Below are positions 44,945-53,792 of a stretch of 64,000 nt of DNA, piece by piece. Source of the DNA: Paludibacteraceae bacterium. Lineage in GTDB: Bacteria; Bacteroidota; Bacteroidia; Bacteroidales; Paludibacteraceae. A program made the translations under genes and the position numbers. Under the pieces are notes generated by a model. That model ran no database searches. It was not told where the DNA came from and saw only the letters and a program-made list of their open reading frames with translations. Every line of letters starts with the position of its first letter. The stretch's first letter is position 1. Where the stretch lies: contig JAKSNW010000005.1 of NCBI GenBank assembly GCA_024405895.1, positions 1 through 64,000 on the forward strand. The letters are read 5' to 3'.

Positions 44945-45952
44945 CTACTCCATTGTGTTTTCGATGGTGCCAACGGTAACAGGAAGACGAAATTTCTTCG
45001 CCACTTTGATGAGAAGCACAGGTCGCGACTCGTAGGTTTGAGCCGGTCCAGTGGTTTTCTCATAGCAGAAATAGAGTCCCGTTGAGTTTAGTTGGAGAAG
45101 GAACGGTTTCAGTTCCACATAGTTATAGCCAGCCTCCGGAGCAACGGCAATAACGAACGATTCGTTGAAGTCGATAGGAGTTACCTCACCACCTTTTCCC
45201 ATGAAGGCAGCCATGCCGAAATAACGGGAGAACTCCTCTTGCGAATAGATACAACGTGGCACTTCGTTCACATCGTTATGTACGAAATAATTTTGACATA
45301 CCTCATAAGGCACTGATTGTGTGCAGTATGGAAGTATTTCTTTTTCAAAAACCGACTTTGCCATCAGACGATAGTGGGGCTGATAGGTTTGATTGAATGT
45401 TTTCGAGTGATAGTAGGCAAACTGTCCCTCTGCCAAGAGTTTATCTATGGTTTTGACATCGTTGTCATAGTTCGGGAAATGGAGGTCTGCAACGATTTGC
45501 AGCACTTCATGCCATTCCTTCTTCCACGCCTCCAATGAAGGTGGAGCAAACTCCTTGATACTATGCTGAAATGCCAGAAAAAAAGCATCGAACGGAACGA
45601 TGCCGTCCTCTATCAGTTCGAGACTGACACGATAGAAATCGCCACGATAACCTACTGATTCATAATACGGAATGCCCGTGGTCTTGAGATGTTGCTGATG
45701 GAGAAACTCCCCTTCGCGAACGAGATACTGACGTGAGCGATCGTAGGCATCGGGTGTGTCAGCCAACAAGTGTTCTGGTCCGTAAGCGTCTTGAAAACAG
45801 CACTTATAGAAATCCTGCAACGTGGCTTCTGGATAAAGTCTGCGATGCTGTTCTGCTGCACGAAGCACTTTCTGTTTGTCAAGATTCTGTGCAGAAAGGA
45901 ATGAGACAGAAAGGGAGACAAGGAGAAGCAGAAAGAGTTGTTTTACGTTCAT
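44945..45952 (-). CDS. Secreted protein of unknown function
   Basis: A 335-residue protein with a signal peptide (LFLLLLVSLSVSFLSAQN). The mature part has a helical half with many Tyr, Phe and His (YKCCFQDAYGPEHLLAD) and a C-terminal beta-rich domain of about 110 residues (FGMAAFMGKGGEVTPIDFNE). I do not recognise the family. It is the last gene of the eight-gene minus-strand run, 9 bases after its upstream neighbour. Confidence 0.75.
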   Translation of the reverse strand: MNVKQLFLLLLVSLSVSFLSAQNLDKQKVLRAAEQHRRLYPEATLQDFYKCCFQDAYGPEHLLADTPDAYDRSRQYLVREGEFLHQQHLKTTGIPYYESVGYRGDFYRVSLELIEDGIVPFDAFFLAFQHSIKEFAPPSLEAWKKEWHEVLQIVADLHFPNYDNDVKTIDKLLAEGQFAYYHSKTFNQTYQPHYRLMAKSVFEKEILPYCTQSVPYEVCQNYFVHNDVNEVPRCIYSQEEFSRYFGMAAFMGKGGEVTPIDFNESFVIAVAPEAGYNYVELKPFLLQLNSTGLYFCYEKTTGPAQTYESRPVLLIKVAKKFRLPVTVGTIENTME

Positions 45953-45961
45953 AGACAGCTG

Positions 45962-46492
45962 TTATTTAAGGCGTTCCATGTGATAGCCGAGGCGATGTAG
46001 TTGTACGTAAGCTCCGAAGAGATACAACTGATGCAAAGCCGCAATGAAGGCATGATAAGCCTCAACGGTAGATGGCTCGATGGGTTGACGACGAAGGTTG
46101 CTGAGTGTTCTTGAGGCACATTCACCAACAAGGTCCTGCAGTTCGGATTGCTGTTTTTTATCCAACGTAAGCACTTCGTCCATGATATATTCATCCATCT
46201 CATCGTAACCACGTGGAGCACGGAGAGTTGCGTAGATATTTTCCAACGAGTTGCAATAGTTCCAATCGCTATCCCAATAGTTTGCAACAGCCATGCCTAT
46301 ATACATCATCCAACCTAAAGCAGCGGTAGGATAGGCATTGAACTCACTAACACCATCTTCAAGATAATGAGAGGCAATTTCTTCCCATTTACCTGATATA
46401 TCATCGGTTACAGGCAGAACCTTGTCCATCTCACCTTGTGAGCAAAGGAAACGGTGGAGGTCTTCCTGTATCAGTGTTTCAAACGGACTCAT
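45962..46492 (-). CDS. Hypothetical helical protein
   Basis: A 176-residue protein without a signal peptide. It is Trp- and Tyr-rich, mostly helical by composition, with a hydrophobic stretch AALGWMMYIGMAVANYW near residue 60 that could be a buried helix or a membrane segment. No family was recognised. It lies 6 bases after the metallo-hydrolase gene and 9 before the secreted protein, within the operon that starts at udk. Confidence 0.7.
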   Translation of the reverse strand: MSPFETLIQEDLHRFLCSQGEMDKVLPVTDDISGKWEEIASHYLEDGVSEFNAYPTAALGWMMYIGMAVANYWDSDWNYCNSLENIYATLRAPRGYDEMDEYIMDEVLTLDKKQQSELQDLVGECASRTLSNLRRQPIEPSTVEAYHAFIAALHQLYLFGAYVQLHRLGYHMERLK

Positions 46493-46498
46493 AATGGC

Positions 46499-47902
46499 CT
46501 ATAGTTTAAAGGATTCAAACTGTTGAGGCACTTCCACATGATGGAAGCCTGCCTGATAGAGAGAATCGCGGAAATGTTCAGACACCTCTTTCTCACCATG
46601 AACCACAAAGATGGTTTTTACTTTCTCACGGTCCAACGGACGAACATATTCCAACAATTCCTTACGGTCTGCATGACCAGAGAAGCCTTCAATCTTGCGG
46701 ATGTCAGCCTTCACCTTACGAACCTCGCCGAAGATGGATATCTCCTTGATGCCAGGCTGTTGCAGACGTGCACCAAGTGTTGACGGAGCACAATAGCCAA
46801 CGAAGAGAATAGTATTCTTCGGGTCGTGGATGGAGTTGGCAATATGGTGTTTGATACGACCAGCCTCAGCCATGCCCGATGACGAGAGGATAATGCAAGG
46901 ACGATTGTATGAGTTGAGCGACTGCGATTCCTCCTTCGTTCGGATATAATGCAACGAGCCGAAGCCGAACGGATCGGCATCATATAACATTGTATAATGT
47001 ACGTCATCGTTCATGATGTCGGTGTGCATTTTGAAGACCTCGGTGGCATTCACTGCCAACGGACTGTCTACGAAGACATCGATATGTGGCAATTTACCCT
47101 GTGCATAGAAGAGATTGAGTTCGTAAACCAACTCTTGAGTTCTACCTACACTGAAAGAAGGGATAATGAGTTTGCCTTTCTTTTTGATACAAGTCTCATA
47201 GATAACATCATAGAGAGCTTGAGAAATCTCCGTGTCGGTGGCATGCAGACGATCGCCGTAGGTAGATTCCATGATAAGATAGTCGCATTGCGGAATCTCC
47301 ATGGCAGGACGAAGAATCTTACTCTTCGACCTTCCGATATCGCCAGTGAAACAGACGGTTTTCTTCGTGCCATTCTCCTCAATCTCAAGGTTTACGGCAC
47401 CACCACCCAACATGTGGCAAGTCTGAGTGAACATCACGCTGATGTGCTCGTCGATATAGATTCGTCTATTGGCAGGGAGACCCACGAAGAGTTCCATGCA
47501 GTGTTTCACATCGTCGGGAGTATAGATAGGGTCAACGGCAGGAAGTCCGTTCTTACGACGTTTCTTGTTGAACCAATGGATATCCAACTCCTGAATGAAC
47601 GCACTGTCCTGCAGCATGAGAGCACAGAGGTCTCGAGTGGAACTGGTGCAAAAAACAGAGCCACGGAAACCGTTCTTGTAGAGATACGGAATCAATCCTG
47701 CATGGTCGATATGGGCATGCGACAAGAAGAGATAGTCGATAGTCTCAGGTTCGAAACCGAGGTTACGGTTCATGGTGTCGGTTTCCATGCCCTTACCTTG
47801 GAACATGCCACAGTCGAGGAGCAATCGTTTGCCATCGGCAGTAGTTATCAGATGTTTGCTGCCCGTAACCTCACCGGCAGCACCACAAAACTTTATTGTC
47901 AT
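46499..47902 (-). CDS. MBL-fold beta-CASP hydrolase (RNA-processing type)
   Basis: A 467-residue cytoplasmic metallo-hydrolase. The zinc-binding HxHxDH motif is SHAHIDHAGL (His62, His64, Asp66, His67), preceded by LLLDCGMFQG. A beta-CASP insertion follows (PSFSVGRTQELVYEL, VDSPLAVNATEVF), and SGHADRKELLEY carries the conserved SxH element near the end. Family members cleave RNA, like the CPSF73/YSH1-type proteins. It overlaps the upstream transglycosylase gene by 4 bases. Confidence 0.88.
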   Translation of the reverse strand: MTIKFCGAAGEVTGSKHLITTADGKRLLLDCGMFQGKGMETDTMNRNLGFEPETIDYLFLSHAHIDHAGLIPYLYKNGFRGSVFCTSSTRDLCALMLQDSAFIQELDIHWFNKKRRKNGLPAVDPIYTPDDVKHCMELFVGLPANRRIYIDEHISVMFTQTCHMLGGGAVNLEIEENGTKKTVCFTGDIGRSKSKILRPAMEIPQCDYLIMESTYGDRLHATDTEISQALYDVIYETCIKKKGKLIIPSFSVGRTQELVYELNLFYAQGKLPHIDVFVDSPLAVNATEVFKMHTDIMNDDVHYTMLYDADPFGFGSLHYIRTKEESQSLNSYNRPCIILSSSGMAEAGRIKHHIANSIHDPKNTILFVGYCAPSTLGARLQQPGIKEISIFGEVRKVKADIRKIEGFSGHADRKELLEYVRPLDREKVKTIFVVHGEKEVSEHFRDSLYQAGFHHVEVPQQFESFKL

Positions 47903-49341
47903 TGTTCTTTTGACGTATTGTCAGTTGTTTTCGTATAGGATTTGTATCGTTCATAAACTGCAAAGATATGGTTGACATATCTAACGGTATGAGCCGCACG
48001 GAAATAGCCGGATTTGCAAACCTCGTCGTTATAATAGGCAGGCTCCGACTTCAGCAGGAGATATTTCTCTACGTTGCCGTTCCACACGTTCGGATTGGCC
48101 CCATATTTCTTAGCCAACCTTACGGCATCAGCCACATGTCCACCGCCTGAATTGTAGCTTGCAAGAATAAACTTGGCACGCTCGTTAGGATTGGAAATAT
48201 GGCTGTAAGCCTTACTCAAGGCATTGATATATTTCACACCAGCAGCGATATTGGCAGCGGGGTCAAGTGCCGTGGTGTTGTTAAGTCCGTATTTTCGTGC
48301 TGTTGAAGGCATCATCTGCATTAGTCCCAAAGCACCCTGACGGGATACGACGTTGCAGTTGAACTTCGACTCCGTATAAATCAAGGCAGCCAGCAAACGC
48401 CAGTCCCAGCCTATCAGTTCAGCATTCTTGCGGATGATGTCGTCATAAGGAGAGATAGCACCCTCTGGTGTTGGAGGCGGCACATGAACGGAACGAACAT
48501 AGCCACCACCTGAAGAACCGTTTTGTTTGCTCTTACGCTCCAGTTTGGCAAAAAAGGCCTTATTATCAGGGTCATCGTGCCAAGCATTGAGTTTCTCGCA
48601 GAGTTTCGGTGCATCAGCTCTTACAATCCATGCCTTTGTTGTATGCGTGCCCAATGGCAATGAGCAATCCACGTTGCGGAAATGCATCATGGAACGAAGA
48701 GCCACATCGTTGTCGGCAACGGCATATTCTATCTCACCCTTCGATACCATATTTATAAGGTCCTCCGTGGAAATAGAGTCGGAAGCCTCTTCGATGAGAA
48801 TGCCACCACCAATCTCCCAGTTGAGATGTTTCATGCGTCGCAGATGTTTGCTCTGCGATTTCACGTAGACGGTCTTGCCCACCAACTGTGTGGCAGAAGT
48901 TATCTGGTGACGTTTCTTTTTCTGCTGAATAAGCACTGGGAGTGATTCGATGTTCCAATTAACGAAACGGAAGTTCTCCTGATTCTTTTTGGAACAAACC
49001 ACGTTGTAGGCAGCGAAGTCAGCAAGTCCACGTTCAAGCGAATCTTTCAATGCCTCCACATCTGGTGCAACCACCAATCGCAGGGGCACATCGATATAGT
49101 CGGCAAAGTTCACAGCCATCAGATAGTCCTTGCTCATGTCCACCTTGCCGTGAATATAGTACGATTCAGCACCGATGATAGTAGCCACACGCAACTCACC
49201 ACGCTCCACAATCTGCTCGAGGTCAAACGTAGGTTTCGAAGCCTCGGCAGGAGACTCCTTCTGATGAGACCTACAGCTACAGAACCACAAGGTTACAATA
49301 GCCACTAAACATATTGAAATATGGTAACGTGTTAAGTGCAT
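47899..49341 (-). CDS. MltF-like lytic transglycosylase with a solute-binding domain
   Basis: A 480-residue lipoprotein with a lipobox ending at Cys23 (FCSC). Residues 40-280 resemble a family-3 solute-binding protein (LRVATIIGAESYYIHGKVD). Residues 290-450 form an SLT lysozyme-like domain with LLAALIYTESKFN, whose Glu is the expected catalytic residue, and GALGLMQMMPSTARKYG. This is the MltF design: it cleaves peptidoglycan glycan strands at the inner face of the outer membrane, with the binding domain as allosteric regulator. It overlaps the next gene by 4 bases (coupled translation). Confidence 0.9.
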   Translation of the reverse strand: MHLTRYHISICLVAIVTLWFCSCRSHQKESPAEASKPTFDLEQIVERGELRVATIIGAESYYIHGKVDMSKDYLMAVNFADYIDVPLRLVVAPDVEALKDSLERGLADFAAYNVVCSKKNQENFRFVNWNIESLPVLIQQKKKRHQITSATQLVGKTVYVKSQSKHLRRMKHLNWEIGGGILIEEASDSISTEDLINMVSKGEIEYAVADNDVALRSMMHFRNVDCSLPLGTHTTKAWIVRADAPKLCEKLNAWHDDPDNKAFFAKLERKSKQNGSSGGGYVRSVHVPPPTPEGAISPYDDIIRKNAELIGWDWRLLAALIYTESKFNCNVVSRQGALGLMQMMPSTARKYGLNNTTALDPAANIAAGVKYINALSKAYSHISNPNERAKFILASYNSGGGHVADAVRLAKKYGANPNVWNGNVEKYLLLKSEPAYYNDEVCKSGYFRAAHTVRYVNHIFAVYERYKSYTKTTDNTSKEQ

Positions 49342-49353
49342 ATAAATTATCTA

Positions 49354-50076
49354 TTAAACACCGCAGGCACTTGGCATTTTCTCCACAGAAAGGGGATGGG
49401 CAACAAGGGTAGCTGTCAAGCGATTCCAGAACTGTACTGGTTTCCACTTGTTTTTCTCTTCCATTGTGAACGATACTGCAAGAAACTCAGAGCCAAACAT
49501 CGGCTGATTGTATTGTACACTAAATGGGACATATTGCACACCATAGTACATCTCAATCTTATCAACTTTCAAGGCATTGACGTTTTTAAAACGAATGCTG
49601 AAGACATATCCATCCTCAACAATAGTGCTGTCAGGCAGCATCAACAAAACACCAAGACAGATTCCGCAGCCATTCTTTCCCTTTGATTCGCCAATATGGG
49701 TAAATGCCATTTCGATAGGCTGAACATGATTACGGAACTCTACACGTTCCTCAATGAGTGCTATAATTTGACTGTAATCAACGACGGACTTGTAGTCACC
49801 CTCAAAGTCTTTCTCAAAGATAGGCTTATAGGTGGCAAAAGACTCCTGATAGAAACCACGTTTGGTATCATAGCGGAAAGCATTGTTCCATGCCGACTGC
49901 AAATTATCGTCGTCATAAGTTGCATAGATACGGAGTTTCTGCTGTTCTACAACGGTAGAAGTATCAACATCAGCTTTGTGTTCTTTAGTCTTCTTGTCAT
50001 TTTTTGCATTCAACGACAATGTGACAAACAGACACAGCACACAAAATAAAATACTATATAAAATACTATGCTTCAT
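49354..50076 (-). CDS. Exported protein of unknown function
   Basis: A 240-residue protein with a signal peptide (ILFCVLCLFVTLSLNAKND) followed by a Lys-rich segment. The mature part is mixed beta and helix (FEKDFEGDYKSVVDYSQIIA). No recognised family. It lies between the peptidase and MltF genes, 5 and 12 bases from them. Its secretion and its neighbours suggest an envelope role, an inference only. Confidence 0.75.
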   Translation of the reverse strand: MKHSILYSILFCVLCLFVTLSLNAKNDKKTKEHKADVDTSTVVEQQKLRIYATYDDDNLQSAWNNAFRYDTKRGFYQESFATYKPIFEKDFEGDYKSVVDYSQIIALIEERVEFRNHVQPIEMAFTHIGESKGKNGCGICLGVLLMLPDSTIVEDGYVFSIRFKNVNALKVDKIEMYYGVQYVPFSVQYNQPMFGSEFLAVSFTMEEKNKWKPVQFWNRLTATLVAHPLSVEKMPSACGV

Positions 50077-50081
50077 TTTTC

Positions 50082-51473
50082 TTAGTCTTTATCTTCTGCA
50101 AACATAGGATCCCATGCTGGCAGAAGGATTGATTTCTGTTTGAGGCAGTTGAGAATCTTCTCGCTGGCATATTTCTTATTGACTACCACGCGGAACATAT
50201 ACTCGTTGAACCACTCGTCGGTCATGATGAGGTGACCTTTGTAGCCACGGTCAGCACCCCAACTGTTCTCTACCATCCATTTCACTGGCTTGCCTGCTGC
50301 GTTGAGGTCGACAGCCACGAGGGTCATGGCATGACTTGAACCGCTGGCAAAGGTCTCGATACGTTGTTTCTTGTCCATGCCGAAGGTGGTTCCGAAGAGC
50401 GACTCGTAGTCGAAGTTGTTGACGTCGAGGTAAGAGGAGTTGCGGGTGTAGAACTTGCCTACGTCGCAACTGATATACATCGCTTTGTTGTCTTTGATGC
50501 TGGCAATGGCAGCCTCTTTGATGTCTTCAATAGGGAGGTTGACATAGAGCCAGTTGTGACCATCGTACATGTGACGGTCGTATTCAATCTCGTAGACTTT
50601 GTAGTACTCGCGTGAAGGGTCGTTCATCAGGAGGACGTAGTTGTCGTAGAGTTTCTCGCCGATGAGTTCTTTGTAGAACTCCTGTGGGGTATAGGTCTTG
50701 GTTTCGAGGATGTTGCCGTCTTTATCTTTGCGGCTCCACTCAAACTGCTGAACTGGTTCGCCGAGGGTGAGGGCGAGGATATGATAGACTGTGCCCATCA
50801 TCTCTGCCTTACGTTTTGCCAACACGGCTTCGGAGGTCTTGGCAGGCATGTTGCGGAGTTCGAGGGCAAACTCACGGAGTTTCAGGCTGAGAATCTGATT
50901 CATGCGTGAGGTATTGTTGCTGACTTTGTTCTCTGGCATCACCTCTTGTGGCACGATACCATATTTCTCTACCAAGTCGGCTACGCCGGTGTAGGTGCCG
51001 CCGTCGGAGAGCGGGTTCTTGAGCAACCACTCTACCTTACGGTCGTTGAGTGGCAACTTGCGGGTGTCGATAATGCTCTGCAAGAAGAGGTTGCTCTTCT
51101 CCAACTGGTCGTAGAAGAAGACGTAGAGCGGACTGAAGAAGGTGGTTGGGAGTCCCAACTCGTCCATAGCCTGGGCACGCATCACGTTCAAGCCGGTGAA
51201 CAACCAGCAACGGCCAGAACTCTCCTGGTTAGTGATGCCGCTGCTCTTCACCTGGTGTGAGAACTTGACATCGGTATTTTTAGCCACACCCTGTGAGTTG
51301 AGGGCGAGGTCGTTGATATCTACGTTGGTCATTGCGGTGTGCAATGCTTTTTCGGCTGCAGTGAGTTTGTTGTTCTCACGCATCGATTTCAACATCTCCG
51401 GAGAGATATTGGTTTGGGCGATGGCAAAGCAAGAAGCCGATGCCAAGGCTAAAGCAAGAAAAAGTCTTTTCAT
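50082..51473 (-). CDS. C1-type aminopeptidase (PepC/bleomycin hydrolase family), secreted
   Basis: A 463-residue papain-fold peptidase. SSGRCWLFTGLNV carries the catalytic Cys89, SSHAMTLVAVD the catalytic His, and VENSWGAD the Asn. Lactobacillus PepC and eukaryotic bleomycin hydrolase are cytosolic hexamers; this one has a signal peptide ending near AIAQ (residue 20), so it acts in the periplasm or outside. It trims N-terminal residues from peptides. It lies 16 bases after the exonuclease gene. Confidence 0.9.
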   Translation of the reverse strand: MKRLFLALALASASCFAIAQTNISPEMLKSMRENNKLTAAEKALHTAMTNVDINDLALNSQGVAKNTDVKFSHQVKSSGITNQESSGRCWLFTGLNVMRAQAMDELGLPTTFFSPLYVFFYDQLEKSNLFLQSIIDTRKLPLNDRKVEWLLKNPLSDGGTYTGVADLVEKYGIVPQEVMPENKVSNNTSRMNQILSLKLREFALELRNMPAKTSEAVLAKRKAEMMGTVYHILALTLGEPVQQFEWSRKDKDGNILETKTYTPQEFYKELIGEKLYDNYVLLMNDPSREYYKVYEIEYDRHMYDGHNWLYVNLPIEDIKEAAIASIKDNKAMYISCDVGKFYTRNSSYLDVNNFDYESLFGTTFGMDKKQRIETFASGSSHAMTLVAVDLNAAGKPVKWMVENSWGADRGYKGHLIMTDEWFNEYMFRVVVNKKYASEKILNCLKQKSILLPAWDPMFAEDKD

Positions 51474-51489
51474 ATCTTGTGTTCTGTTT

Positions 51490-52230
51490 TTATTTCACAT
51501 AAAGGATGGATTCGTCGGAAATGGTTGGCAGCAACTGCATGCGAAGATAGACACGTGCTGTAGCCACAACGTCTTTCTGACAATAGGTAGCAATGCGTTC
51601 CACATCGTGTTCCTCATAGAATACGTTACGCACCTGCGATCCGTCGATATCGTCTTTTGGTGTAGGAATACCGAAGATAGTGGTGAGAGTTTTCAATGAG
51701 GTGTAGTTCTTGAAGTCGCCAAACTTCCATAGTTCCAATGTATCGATGAAACTGGTCTCCCAAGGTTTCTTACCAGCTATATTAAGTACCTCTGGCAATT
51801 GTATGCCATTGATAAGCATGCGACGACAAACAAACGGTACATCGAACTCCTTGATATTGTGTCCACAAAGGAAACGCAGTGCTTTAGGGCGTCTGATATC
51901 GAATGCCGTATCAAGCATACTCTTGAAACCACAGAGAAGTTCGTATTCGTTTTCGCCATAGAACGATTTCACACGGAAAGTACCACCATTGAGAAAGCCC
52001 ACGGAGATACAGACCACGCGTGCAAACTCAGCATAGACACCAGCATTGCGATACTGTTCGTCCATGGTCATCTGTTCGTTGAAACGGTCGGGCATGGAGT
52101 GTTGAAGTTTCACAGTCTTATCAGCCCAGAGATGCTGCATATCCTCGCTCAGTTCGCTGAACGAAGCAGTCAGTGGAGCCGTCTCGATGTCAAAGAACAG
52201 GATACTTTCTACGTTGACATTTACTGCCAT
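51490..52230 (-). CDS. PolB-related DEDDy 3'-5' exonuclease
   Basis: A 246-residue RNase H-like exonuclease of the DNA_pol_B_exo2 type. FFDIETAPL supplies Asp14 and Glu16, LCGHNIKEFDVPF the second-motif Asp, and YCQKDVVATARVY the Tyr and Asp of the DEDDy third motif. All four acidic residues and the Tyr are present, so activity is expected on single-stranded DNA or RNA ends. It has no polymerase part. It lies 8 bases after udk. Confidence 0.88.
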   Translation of the reverse strand: MAVNVNVESILFFDIETAPLTASFSELSEDMQHLWADKTVKLQHSMPDRFNEQMTMDEQYRNAGVYAEFARVVCISVGFLNGGTFRVKSFYGENEYELLCGFKSMLDTAFDIRRPKALRFLCGHNIKEFDVPFVCRRMLINGIQLPEVLNIAGKKPWETSFIDTLELWKFGDFKNYTSLKTLTTIFGIPTPKDDIDGSQVRNVFYEEHDVERIATYCQKDVVATARVYLRMQLLPTISDESILYVK

Positions 52231-52238
52231 AAATCAGT

Positions 52239-52838
52239 TTATTTCTTTTCAATGTATTCAGTGAGCGTGGTTACAGACACCTCGTTACGTTCGCCCGAGA
52301 TGATGAAGTCGGCCATAGCCTTCGTGGGCTCAACGTAGAGGGTGTGCATCGGTTTCAGCACACGGGTGTAGCGATCCATGACGGCTTGGGCTGTTCGGCC
52401 ACGTTCCACCACGTCGCGTTCGATAACACGGATGAGTCGCACGTCGGCATCGGTATCGACAAAGACTTTGAGGTCGAGGAGGTTGCGTACCTCTTCGTTG
52501 GCAAAGGCAAGGATACCTTCCAAGACGAGCACATCGCAAGGGTCGACGTGGACGGTCTTGTCGGTACGTGAGGAGGTGACAAACTCATAGGTCGGACTCT
52601 CCACACTCTTGCCGGCTTTCAGTTGACGAAGCTGCTCGATGAGCAGAGGCCAGTCGAAGGCATCGGGATGGTCGAAGTTGATCTTCTGACGGTCCTCAAA
52701 AGGGACGTGGCTGCTATCTTTGTAGTAGGAGTCCAACGAGAGCAAAACCGCCTTTTCGGCAGAGAGATTCTTGATGATACGGCGAGCCACCGTGGTCTTG
52801 CCAGAACCTGTTCCGCCTGCTATTCCTATAATAAACAT
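52239..52838 (-). CDS. udk: Uridine kinase
   Basis: A 199-residue P-loop kinase that phosphorylates uridine and cytidine with ATP in pyrimidine salvage. GIAGGTGSGKTTVARR holds the Walker A motif (8-15). LLSLDSYYKDSSHV, NFDHPDAFDW and DVLVLEGILAF are family signatures, and DADVRLIRVIERDVVERGR is the lid region. The length matches. It is the first gene of an eight-gene minus-strand run extending to 44945 with gaps of at most 16 bases. Confidence 0.93.
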   Translation of the reverse strand: MFIIGIAGGTGSGKTTVARRIIKNLSAEKAVLLSLDSYYKDSSHVPFEDRQKINFDHPDAFDWPLLIEQLRQLKAGKSVESPTYEFVTSSRTDKTVHVDPCDVLVLEGILAFANEEVRNLLDLKVFVDTDADVRLIRVIERDVVERGRTAQAVMDRYTRVLKPMHTLYVEPTKAMADFIISGERNEVSVTTLTEYIEKK

Positions 52839-52904
52839 ATTATCACTCTGTTATGCTGTTGCAGCGAATCCGCCCATGCGAGCAGACTTCGCTATTTTAA
52901 GGTG

Positions 52905-52912
52905 CAAATTTA
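52905..52912 (-). promoter_or_regulatory. Probable -7 box of the udk operon
   Basis: Reading the minus strand, TAAATTTG fits the -7 box; no clear -33 box stands at 20 bp. The leader would be about 60 bases. Confidence 0.4.
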
Positions 52913-53080
52913 ATAAAACCTTTTTATATAGAGTACTTTTTTGGCGAAAAAGAGACAGACCACCCATTTAGTTCACTCACAAACAGAGCATTACAAAGCA
53001 CAAAATTTCAGGACTTACTGCAACTTGCAGAGGCAGCAAAACGATTCTCCCATTCCTTTTGCAAACTTGCTGTAGCCAAA

Positions 53081-53420
53081 AACCAAACGAATCACTAAAA
53101 AGGCAAAATTACATTTAACGAAACTAAAAGGATTTGCTATTTCTGAAATTTTCAGAAACAGTATTTCAAACTTTTCGAACTTTCTGAAATTTTTAGAAAC
53201 TCAAAACCAAACGATTTGTTAAAAAGGCAAAATTACGTTTAACGTAAACAAAATGATTTATGATTTCTGAAATTTTCAGAAACAGTATTTCAAACTTTTC
53301 GGACTTCCGGAAATTTTCAGAAACTCAAAACCAAACGATTTGTTAAAAAGGCAAAATTGCATTTAATGGAAACAAAAGGATTTATGATTTCTGAAATTTT
53401 CAGAAACGGCATTTCAAACT
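53081..53420. repeat. 124-bp tandem repeat, nearly three copies
   Basis: The copies begin at 53081, 53205 and 53329, exactly 124 bp apart, and the third fades near 53420. Each contains TTTCTGAA-ATT-TTCAGAAA, an 8-bp hairpin, plus a second, weaker one. The array leads into module F. The flanking stretch 52913-53080 has no gene. Confidence 0.9.
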
Positions 53421-53615
53421 TCACGAACTTACAGCAAAGTTGCAATAACTGTGTTTCAAACACATTGAACAGATTGCGAAATTGCAGAAACAATAAAAGA
53501 ATCTTTCCCGTCGCGTTGCAACTTTGCAGTGACAACAAATCAAAATGTTTGGAGTCGCAGCAAGATGTGCAAGGTTGTTTGCAAAACGCAAAAACCCTCA
53601 TTTCAAAGCGTCCGA

Positions 53616-53760
53616 TTTCATATTGCAAGCATTGCACTGCGGGAAGTCGGGGGTGCGGCTATGGTTTGCTTAAAGACTGAAAGCAGAGATGCAAATTTCC
53701 GAGCCTATGCTATTTTTTTGGTTAAAAATTTGGCAGTTTGACGACTATGCACTATCTTTG
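53616..53760 (+). promoter_or_regulatory. Conserved promoter module, copy F
   Basis: The block spans 53616-53733, -33 TTTG at 53729-53732 and -7 TATCTTTG at 53753-53760, with a 20-bp spacer. The second half (after the hairpin) is more diverged than in other copies, but the -33 position is kept. Confidence 0.8.
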
Positions 53761-53792
53761 CACCATCAATTAATCAATAAAAGTTGTACATT

